Shown piece after piece: positions 1 to 4,244 of a stretch of DNA of 6,633 nt (within the stretch, counting starts at the first letter, position 1; each line of letters opens with the position of its first letter). Both the position numbers and the translations under genes were made by a program. Location: the NCBI GenBank assembly GCA_031287285.1, contig JAITTC010000142.1:1-6633 (forward strand). The letters are read 5' to 3'. Origin of the DNA: Christensenellaceae bacterium. GTDB lineage: Bacteria > Bacillota > Clostridia > Christensenellales > UBA1750. The notes beneath the pieces are model-generated. The model ran no database searches, was not told where the DNA came from, and saw nothing but the letters and a program-made list of their open reading frames with translations.

Positions 1-174
1 GCATTGAAGTGGTATCAAAAAGCCTTGGCGGTGCGTGAAAAAGTCTTGGGAGCAGAGCACTCCGATACAGCGAGTATCTACAACAACATCGCCATTGTTT
101 ATCGGAATCAAAGCGAGTACGACAAGGCGCTCAAATGGCACCAAAAAGCCTTGGCAATAAAGAAAAAGGTCTAG
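1..174 (+). CDS. TPR (kinesin-light-chain-like) protein, upstream fragment before a frameshift; 5' end outside window
   Basis: The first reading frame is open from base 1 and encodes 57 residues before a TAG at 172-174. It holds one full 42-residue TPR unit (ALKWYQKALAVREKVLG...YNNIAIVYRNQSEYDK) and the start of a second (ALKWHQKALAIKKKV). The pattern A-L-x-W-x-x-K-A-L-A-[IVM], E-K-V-L-G-x-E-H-P, T-A-x-x-Y-N-N-I is that of TPR_10/TPR_12 kinesin-light-chain-like repeats, which make alpha-helical protein-binding scaffolds. The stop cuts a unit in half and the rest of that unit continues in another frame, so this and the entry at 135-647 are parts of one original gene. The N-terminus and any signal or partner domain lie upstream of the window. 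The binding partner cannot be inferred. DNA here is visibly less G+C rich than the genes that follow. Confidence 0.8.
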   Translation, partial: ALKWYQKALAVREKVLGAEHSDTASIYNNIAIVYRNQSEYDKALKWHQKALAIKKKV

Positions 175-629
175 GGAAGGAGCATCCAAATACGGCGCGC
201 AGCTACAATAACATAGGAGAGGTCTATAGGAATCAGGGCTTGTATGAAAAGGCTCTTGATTCGTGCCAAAAGGCCTTAGCGATGCGTGAAAAAGTCTTGG
301 GGACGGAGCATCCTGATACGGCAGACAGCTATAACAGCATCGGCAAGATTTGCAATGAGCAAGGCGAGTACGTCAAGGCCCTCGAATGGCTCAACAAGGC
401 CTTGGCGATATATGAAAAGGCCTTAGGGAAGGAGCATCCAGTTACAGCGACCACCTACAACAACATTGCCGAAGTCTATGCTCAGCAGGGCCGCTGCGAC
501 GAAGCCGAGGAGCTTTATCAAAAAGCACTGGGTATTTTCTTAACTGTCTTTAGCGCAGAGCACCCGCGTGCAAAAGAGGTTGAAAAAAACCTCGCTAAGC
601 TCGCCGCTCGCCGCGCCGAGGGTGGCGCA
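1..629 (+). repeat. Tandem 126-nt repeat array encoding TPR units
   Basis: Five head-to-tail units of 126 nt start at bases 1, 127, 252, 378 and 504. The second is 125 nt long because of the frameshift. Each begins with the codons for Ala-Leu (Ala-Glu in unit 5) and carries a conserved core around 'aaaagccttggc' and 'gagcatcc'. Units 1-4 remain similar at the DNA level, while unit 5 is much diverged and acts as the end cap. Such arrays can expand or contract by unequal recombination, so copy number may differ between strains. The array continues upstream of the window. Confidence 0.85.
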
Positions 630-647
630 CCCACTCTTCCCGGTTAA
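135..647 (+). CDS. TPR (kinesin-light-chain-like) protein, downstream fragment after the frameshift
   Basis: This frame carries the remaining TPR units: the second half of unit 2 (LGKEHPNTARSYNNIGEVY), complete units 3 and 4, and a degenerate capping unit 5 (AEELYQKALGIF...SAEHPRAKEVEKNLAKL). It ends in a short low-complexity tail and a TAA at 645-647. The ATG at 135 is probably not a real start: it arises out of frame from Lys-Trp codons of the upstream frame, has no Shine-Dalgarno, and the first ~12 residues do not match the repeat. Homologous sequence resumes at about base 171. The whole 1-647 region therefore reads as a single TPR gene broken by loss of one base. It could be a pseudogene, a phase-variable or recoded gene, or a sequencing error. 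A terminator follows at 669-701. Confidence 0.8.
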   Translation: MAPKSLGNKEKGLGKEHPNTARSYNNIGEVYRNQGLYEKALDSCQKALAMREKVLGTEHPDTADSYNSIGKICNEQGEYVKALEWLNKALAIYEKALGKEHPVTATTYNNIAEVYAQQGRCDEAEELYQKALGIFLTVFSAEHPRAKEVEKNLAKLAARRAEGGAPTLPG

Positions 648-668
648 CCGCGCTTGCCACGCCCAAAT

Positions 669-701
669 GGCCTCGCCATGCGCCTCGGCAGGGCCTTTTT
701 T
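669..701 (+). terminator. Probable rho-independent terminator of the TPR gene
   Basis: GGCCTCGCC (669-677) can pair with GGCAGGGCC (687-695), giving a 4-bp and a 3-bp helix separated by a 2x2 mismatch with a 9-nt loop. It is followed directly by six T residues (696-701). It lies 22 bases after the TPR stop codon in a convergent gap. The stem is imperfect, so strength is uncertain. Confidence 0.5.
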
Positions 702-712
702 GTGCCCTTGCT

Positions 713-746
713 GGATTGCTTCGTCGCTGCGCTCCTCGCAATGACG
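713..746. repeat. REP-like intergenic element ('CEERSDEAI' type)
   Basis: The segment GGATTGCTTCGTCGCTGCGC...CTCGCAATGACG is an imperfect palindrome bounded by ATTGC (715-719) and GCAAT (738-742). Its conceptual translation on the minus strand gives CEERSDEAIQ and on the plus strand DCFVAALLAMT. These peptides are well known as spurious ORF products of a short intergenic repeat spread through many bacterial genomes. It sits between two convergent genes (TPR and apbE), a usual place for REP-type elements. I read it as a mobile or transcription-linked repeat, not as coding sequence. Confidence 0.7.
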
Positions 747-782
747 AAGAAGGCCGTTGAAGCGCCAAGCCCCAGCCGTCAC

Positions 783-1778
783 TCAGCCCTTGGCTTCCGC
801 AAAAAGCCCTTCTTTCGTGCAAAAAACGCTGCCGTCCTCGCGGATGAAAAGAAGCTCCGCGCCCGCGAAGCGCTCGCGCAGGAGCTCCAGCGAGCGCTCT
901 TCGCCTAGCACGAAGAAGGCCGTCGAAAGCGCGTCAGCCAGCACGCCGTTTTGGGCGATTACGGTAACCGAAGCAAGGCCGCTTTGCGCGGGCCAGCCGG
1001 TTTTTGGGTCGAGGATGTGGTGGTAGCGCTTGCTCTCCAGGGTAAAGCCGCGCTGCGCGCCGCTCGAGGTAGAGACGAAGCCTTCCTCCACGCTTAGCAC
1101 CCCGGCGATTTCGCCAGACGCAAAGGGGCTGGCCACAGCGATGCGCCAGGGGCCGCCTCCGGGCCTCTTCCCGATGGTTGCGATGCTGCCGCCAAGGTCG
1201 AGCAGGGCGCTCGATGCGCCGTGCTCAAGCAGCCAGGCGCGCATCTTGTCGGCCGCATAGCCCTTTGCGATGCCGCCAAGGTCTATCTTCATGGATTCGC
1301 CGCCGAGCGTTAGCCGCATCCCCGTAAGGTCGATTTTCGCGCTTTGCGCCTCTTGCAAAAGCGTCTCGATTTGAAGCTGTTCCGGCAGGCTGGGCAAGGC
1401 CGCCTTAAAATCCCAAAGCGCGGAAAGCGCGCCCAGGCGGGGATCGAAGGCGCCGTCGCTTTCGTCGCACAGGCGCAAGGCGTCGCGCAAAAGCGCCGCG
1501 GTTTCCTCGCTTAAAACCCCTTCGCGTCTCTCATTGGCCTCCTTGATCTCCGCGCCCGATCGCTGTGCCGAAAGCAGGGGCTCGAGCTCGTCCGCAACGC
1601 GCAGCGCGCCTTGAGCGAGGCTTTCGGGGTCCGCTTCGCCGGAAGCGCCATAGATGCTGACGCGCAGAATGGTATCAAAGGCGAAGCCCTCGGCGCTCGC
1701 GGGCTTTTGCGCGGCGCAGGCCGCAAGCGGCAGGAGCAGCGTCCACACAAGGAGCCAAGATAGAAAGCGCAAAATCAT
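783..1778 (-). CDS. apbE: FAD:protein FMN transferase (ApbE/FmnB family), predicted lipoprotein
   Basis: Predicted 331-residue enzyme that moves FMN from FAD onto Ser/Thr of extracytoplasmic flavoproteins, a Mg-dependent reaction outside the membrane. The N-terminus is a signal peptide ending in the lipobox LAAC (Cys21), so it should be membrane-anchored. Family motifs in order: DGAFDP (108-113), IDLGGIAKGYAAD (165-177), LLDLGGSI (192-199), HHILDPKTGWP (253-263) and ADALSTAFFVLG (281-292). Asp282 and Thr286 match the metal-binding Asp/Thr pair of the family. Length fits the family. The open frame extends upstream to 2012, but that part overlaps eetA antisense and would precede the signal peptide, so it is rejected. 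Starts at ATG 1787, ATG 1778 or TTG 1772 are all possible. I chose 1778 because MEE before the signal peptide is unlikely. The gene is divergent from eetA/eetB, which points to the flavin-based electron-transfer role (FmnB) instead of Na+-NQR or RNF maturation; that is inference. Confidence 0.93.
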   Translation of the reverse strand: MILRFLSWLLVWTLLLPLAACAAQKPASAEGFAFDTILRVSIYGASGEADPESLAQGALRVADELEPLLSAQRSGAEIKEANERREGVLSEETAALLRDALRLCDESDGAFDPRLGALSALWDFKAALPSLPEQLQIETLLQEAQSAKIDLTGMRLTLGGESMKIDLGGIAKGYAADKMRAWLLEHGASSALLDLGGSIATIGKRPGGGPWRIAVASPFASGEIAGVLSVEEGFVSTSSGAQRGFTLESKRYHHILDPKTGWPAQSGLASVTVIAQNGVLADALSTAFFVLGEERSLELLRERFAGAELLFIREDGSVFCTKEGLFAEAKG

Positions 1779-1780
1779 TT

Positions 1781-1785
1781 CCTCC
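1781..1785 (-). promoter_or_regulatory. Shine-Dalgarno that bears on the apbE start
   Basis: On the minus strand GGAGG lies only 2 nt before the ATG at 1778 but 8 nt before an in-frame TTG at 1772. It lies inside the codons after the ATG at 1787. By spacing alone the TTG would be the best start, removing two residues (Met-Ile) from the signal peptide. The ATG at 1787 has no visible ribosome binding site. Confidence 0.5.
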
Positions 1786-1814
1786 ATGACAAATCGGCTT
1801 ATTTTTGCTATGCT
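1786..1814 (+). promoter_or_regulatory. Sigma-A promoter for eetA-eetB
   Basis: ATGACA (1786-1791), a 17-bp spacer, then TATGCT (1809-1814), preceded by TGC at 1806-1808, which makes an extended -10. This predicts a start near 1821 and a leader of about 28 nt. The -35 hexamer overlaps an upstream ATG candidate of the divergent apbE gene, so transcription of the two directions is likely to interfere. Confidence 0.6.
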
Positions 1815-1848
1815 TGCGGTAAACTCATTTAAAAAGGGGGTAGGGCGC

Positions 1849-2205
1849 ATGAAGAAGGGCGATTTTTTGGCCTTTTCAGTCATCCTGCTCTGCGCGCTGC
1901 TGCCCCTTTTTCTGCTTTTAGGGCAGGGCGTTGGCGATGAGGCAGTCGTGCGGGTGAATGGGCAGGTCGTCGCGCGCCTGCCCCTTGAAAAAGACGGCGA
2001 GTACCCCATCAAAACCGAATACGGCTACAATCTTCTGCGCGTCGAGGGCGGCAGGGCCTTCCTCGCGCAGGCTGACTGCCCCGGGCTGGATTGCCTGCGC
2101 GAGGGTTCCGTCAGCGCACCCGGCCGGGTGCTCAGCTGCCTGCCGCACCATCTTAGCGTCGCCGTCGAGGGGGCAAGGCTGCCCTTTGACGCGCTGACCG
2201 AGTGA
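1849..2205 (+). CDS. eetA: EetA-like NusG domain II protein
   Basis: A 118-residue protein with one N-terminal membrane anchor (about residues 6-25, FLAFSVILLCALLPLFLLLG), followed by a compact beta-rich NusG domain II (Pfam NusG_II type) expected outside the membrane. The family signature is visible as DCPGLDC (76-82) and SCLP (96-99), giving Cys77, Cys82 and Cys97. These could form a disulfide or redox centre, but their function is not settled. Proteins of this kind are EetA in the Listeria extracellular electron-transfer locus. The start ATG at 1849 follows a G-rich Shine-Dalgarno (AAAAAGGGGG, 1831-1840) and immediately precedes the Met-Lys-Lys membrane anchor. The frame is open further upstream to 1654, but that extension is antisense to apbE and is rejected. 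eetB starts 16 nt downstream, so the two are cotranscribed. Confidence 0.88.
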   Translation: MKKGDFLAFSVILLCALLPLFLLLGQGVGDEAVVRVNGQVVARLPLEKDGEYPIKTEYGYNLLRVEGGRAFLAQADCPGLDCLREGSVSAPGRVLSCLPHHLSVAVEGARLPFDALTE

Positions 2206-2208
2206 AAA

Positions 2209-2213
2209 GGGGG
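2209..2213 (+). promoter_or_regulatory. Shine-Dalgarno that decides the eetB start
   Basis: GGGGG preceded by AAAA (2205-2208) lies 8 nt before the ATG at 2222, but directly abuts the in-frame GTG at 2213. The ATG is therefore the better start. The sequence resembles the G-rich site before eetA. Confidence 0.55.
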
Positions 2214-2221
2214 TGCTGCGC

Positions 2222-2737
2222 ATGCAAGCCGGGAAGTTAAGGCGGCTCGCTGCCGCGAGCCTGCTCTGCGCGGGCTCGCTGATCCTCTCATTTCTCGAAT
2301 CGCTGCTGCCGCTTCCACTTCCGCTGCCCGGAATGAAACTCGGCCTCTCGAACGCCTTCGTGCTGCTGGCACTCTATCTCTATGGCGGCGGCATGGCGGC
2401 TCTCGTGCAGCTTGGGAAGGTTTTGCTGAGCTGCCTGCTCTTCGCGGGCTTTGGCGCGCTGCCCTATTCGCTTTGCGGCGGCCTGCTCTCGCTGCTTGTG
2501 ATGTGGTCTGCCAAGCGGCTGCCCCTCCTTTCCCCCGTCGGGGTTTCGGCGCTTGGCGGGGCGGCGCATAACCTCGGGCAGGTTCTGTTGGGGGCGCTTA
2601 TCACAAAAACGCCGCTTTTGCTGCTCTATCTAACGCAGCTCCTGCCCGTCGGCGGCTTCACGGGGGCGCTGCTCGGCTTTTTAGCGGCCGCCGCATTGAA
2701 AAAGCTGCAAGGAAGTCAACGCCATCCAGCTCGATAG
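2222..2737 (+). CDS. eetB: EetB-like Gx transporter family membrane protein (heptaprenyl diphosphate synthase component I family)
   Basis: A 171-residue, very hydrophobic protein with about five membrane segments. Family signatures are PGMKLGLSNAFVLLAL (36-51), LPYSLCGGLLSLLVMW (80-95) and SALGGAAHNLGQVLLGAL further on. This is the Hpre_diP_synt_I / Gx transporter family, with the conserved G-x-K-L-G-L-x-N and A-x-H-N-L-G-Q motifs. Despite the database name, members beside eetA are the EetB component of flavin-based extracellular electron transfer, thought to work with demethylmenaquinol in the membrane. A role in prenyl diphosphate synthesis or in small-molecule transport remains possible. 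ATG 2222 is preferred over GTG 2213 because of ribosome binding site spacing. It is the last gene of the eetA-eetB operon. No polyprenyl synthetase gene follows, unlike some related loci. Confidence 0.87.
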   Translation: MQAGKLRRLAAASLLCAGSLILSFLESLLPLPLPLPGMKLGLSNAFVLLALYLYGGGMAALVQLGKVLLSCLLFAGFGALPYSLCGGLLSLLVMWSAKRLPLLSPVGVSALGGAAHNLGQVLLGALITKTPLLLLYLTQLLPVGGFTGALLGFLAAAALKKLQGSQRHPAR

Positions 2738-2898
2738 GGGCGTGCCCTCCACCTAATCGCCTCGGTGGCCCGTCGCATCCTCTCAAGGGAGGGAAAATTG
2801 CCGCTCAGGCTTTGCGAAGCGGTCTAAAACGACGCTTAAAACAGAATCAAGCTGCCCCAAAAAGCGCAGCCGCTCGAGCGACGGCCTCGTGGGCGGGC
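2738..2898. other. First part of the 382-base convergent gap, no gene seen
   Basis: The eetB frame stays open for 28 further codons after its stop (to TAA at 2824-2826) but has no start signal and no recognisable similarity. Only short 5-bp hairpins are visible, for example CCACC/GGTGG (2749-2768) and CCGCT/AGCGG (2801-2822). I see no convincing coding or RNA gene. Confidence 0.5.
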
Positions 2899-2999
2899 CC
2901 GGAGGCTTTGCCTCCGGAGGCCGGCAAGGAAGGGCTCCGGGCCAGACCGTTAGGTCTAGGGCCGGGCCTTGCTTGCCGGGCAGCCGCGTGAAACGCGGC
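2899..2999. repeat. Cluster of GC-rich hairpins between eetB and yhaM
   Basis: Three consecutive inverted repeats occur. CCGGAGGC-TTT-GCCTCCGG (2899-2917) is a perfect 8-bp stem. A long imperfect hairpin spans 2921-2979 (arms start CCGGCAAG and end CTTGCCGG, with an inner AGACC-GTTA-GGTCT at 2944-2957). GCCGCGT-GAA-ACGCGGC (2983-2999) is a perfect 7-bp stem. The run leads into the terminator at 3011-3045. Such clusters may be intergenic repeats, RNA-stabilising structures at an operon end, or an RNA element of unknown function. No coding potential is evident. Confidence 0.6.
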
Positions 3000-3010
3000 G
3001 CCCGCCCCCC

Positions 3011-3045
3011 GGCGCGCGAGCGCAAGCGAGCGCGCCCCGTTTTTT
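3011..3045 (+). terminator. Rho-independent terminator of the eetA-eetB operon
   Basis: GGCGCGC (3011-3017) pairs perfectly with GCGCGCC (3030-3036). Inside lie GA/GA (3018-3019 with 3028-3029), a GC/GC clamp and a GCAA loop of the GNRA class. CCG and six T residues (3040-3045) follow. It lies about 275 nt after the eetB stop, an unusually long trailer, with the hairpin cluster in between. Confidence 0.6.
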
Positions 3046-3062
3046 GCCGAGCGGAGCGAGGC
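3046..3062. repeat. Small hairpin with GA-GC core
   Basis: GCC-GA-GC-GGA-GC-GA-GGC: a 3-bp outer stem, facing GA steps, a GC clamp and a GGA loop. It has the same architecture as the terminator hairpin just before it and as the core of the REP-like element at 713-746. Confidence 0.45.
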
Positions 3063-3082
3063 TTCGGGGATGGCGAGCCCGC

Positions 3083-3101
3083 AAAAAGAGGCGGGCCGCC
3101 T
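3083..3101 (-). terminator. Possible weak terminator of yhaM
   Basis: On the minus strand AGGCG and CGCCT form a 5-bp stem with a 3-nt loop (3089-3101), then C and five T residues (3083-3087). It lies 18 bases after the yhaM stop codon. The stem is short, so this is tentative. Confidence 0.35.
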
Positions 3102-3119
3102 GAAGCCGCAAACCACTCT

Positions 3120-4082
3120 CTATTCTTCCCCCTGGCCCATGAGCTGCGGAACTCGATACAGCCGCCGGTTTTCGAGGGAGCGAACCCTTTCGCTAAAGCC
3201 CCCCGCGGGGGTGCCGGCCAGCGCCGCGCGCATTTCAAAAAGCCTGGCATCGAGCACGTCGAGCTGATGGAGCAGCTCCGCCTCGGGGAACATCGGCGGC
3301 CTGGGGGAACCGTATTCCGGGTTCTCATGATGCGAGAGCACCATGTGCTCTACCAGCAAAAGAACCTCCTCGCTGGCCCCAAAGCGCAGGCCGATTTCGC
3401 GCACATGGGCGACGCCCAGGGCCAAGTGCCCAATCAGCAGGCCTTCTGCGCTGTATTCAGCGGCCAGGCCAAGCGGCCCGGCCGCGAGCTCGTCGATCTT
3501 GCTCATGTCGTGGGCGATCACACCGCAAACAACGAGATCGGGGTTGATGTCTGGGTAAACGGGGAAGAGCGCCTTGGCGGCCCGCAGCATGGTGGCGCTG
3601 TGCTGCAAAAGGCCTGCGCGCATCGCGTGGTGGTAGCTGACTGCCGCCGGCCAAATCAGCAATTTTTCCTTTCGTTCGTTGAGGAGCTCCTGGCTGATGG
3701 CGCGAAGGCCGGGCTCTTGAATCCCGCTTGCAGCCTCATAAAGCTCTCTCCAAAGGGTTTCCGGGTCCTCGGGCGCACAGGGCACGAGATCGCCCCAGTC
3801 GATCTCCTCTTCCGCTGCCGCACGGTATTTATCGATCCTGAGCTGGAGCTTCCCCATGAATTCGTGCACCAATCCGCGCACCTTGATCGCGCTGCCCGCC
3901 ACGGGCAGCGCGCCATCTGCCACGTTCCAAACCTTGGCGTTCATCTCGCCGCTTCGATCCATCACGGTGAGATCCAGATAGGCGGAACCGTTCGACGAGA
4001 TCTTCTGCTGAATGCCCTTTAAGAGCACGATGCCCTCCACGCTTTCGTCCTTATGGCGAAGGCCTAAGTTTACGCTTTGCAT
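3120..4082 (-). CDS. yhaM: 3'-5' exoribonuclease, YhaM family (OB fold + HD domain)
   Basis: A 320-residue cytoplasmic protein, close to the ~314 of Bacillus YhaM, which trims RNA (and DNA) from the 3' end using divalent metal. Residues ~14-85 form an OB-type nucleic-acid binding domain (VEGIVLLKGIQQKIS, YLDLTVMDRSGEMNAKVWN). Residues ~150-285 form the HD phosphohydrolase domain. Likely metal ligands are His161 in GLLQH, His191-Asp192 in IAHDMSKI, His219, His246 and His251 in EHMVLSHH; Asp275 lies in the following conserved LHQLDVLDA. The stretch SHHENPEYGSPRPPMFPEA is typical of the family. The start ATG is preceded by AAGGGGGG about 5 nt upstream. The gene is convergent with eetB and divergent from apgM. 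No partner gene follows. Large overlapping frames on the other strand are shadows. Confidence 0.93.
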   Translation of the reverse strand: MQSVNLGLRHKDESVEGIVLLKGIQQKISSNGSAYLDLTVMDRSGEMNAKVWNVADGALPVAGSAIKVRGLVHEFMGKLQLRIDKYRAAAEEEIDWGDLVPCAPEDPETLWRELYEAASGIQEPGLRAISQELLNERKEKLLIWPAAVSYHHAMRAGLLQHSATMLRAAKALFPVYPDINPDLVVCGVIAHDMSKIDELAAGPLGLAAEYSAEGLLIGHLALGVAHVREIGLRFGASEEVLLLVEHMVLSHHENPEYGSPRPPMFPEAELLHQLDVLDARLFEMRAALAGTPAGGFSERVRSLENRRLYRVPQLMGQGEE

Positions 4083-4137
4083 TGCTTCCCCCCTTCGCCC
4101 GCGCGCTTATAGGGTTCCCTTCCCCGTGGATTTTTCC

Positions 4138-4165
4138 TTGCCAGCGGGCCTTGCCATGTTATAAT
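4138..4165 (+). promoter_or_regulatory. Sigma-A promoter for apgM and the flavoprotein
   Basis: TTGCCA (4138-4143), a 16-bp spacer and a perfect TATAAT (4160-4165), predicting a start near 4172 and a leader of about 73 nt. The leader contains a small hairpin, GCGG/CCGC (4179-4193). The -10 region reads TATTAT on the opposite strand (4161-4166), so it may also fire toward yhaM, although the matching -35 there (TTCCAA, 17-bp spacing) is poor. Confidence 0.72.
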
Positions 4166-4244
4166 ACCATAGAGTTGAGCGGCTTGGAACCGCATTTGCG
4201 CTTCTGACCGCATACAAATGAAGAACAGAACGGGAGAGGCATAG

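Noticed and set aside
540..782. Minus-strand open frame with LRHCEERSDEAIQ
   Set aside because: It is the well-known spurious translation of a REP-like repeat, runs antisense into the TPR gene, and has no start signal.
1788..2012. Upstream extension of apbE, and the matching upstream extension of eetA from 1654 to 1848
   Set aside because: Each extension runs antisense through the other gene and precedes an N-terminal signal peptide or anchor, so both are GC-rich open-frame artefacts.
2738..2826. Continuation of the eetB frame past its TAG (28 codons)
   Set aside because: Open frames of this size are expected in GC-rich DNA. The extension has no family similarity, and EetB already ends as expected after its last membrane segment.
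2899..3062. CRISPR array or tRNA gene
   Set aside because: The inverted repeats differ from each other and have no regular spacing, and no cloverleaf with T-loop GTTC pattern is present.
2889..4022. Long plus-strand open frame of 377 codons
   Set aside because: It is antisense to yhaM, whose protein has clear family motifs. The plus-strand product has no recognisable domain and begins in the hairpin cluster.
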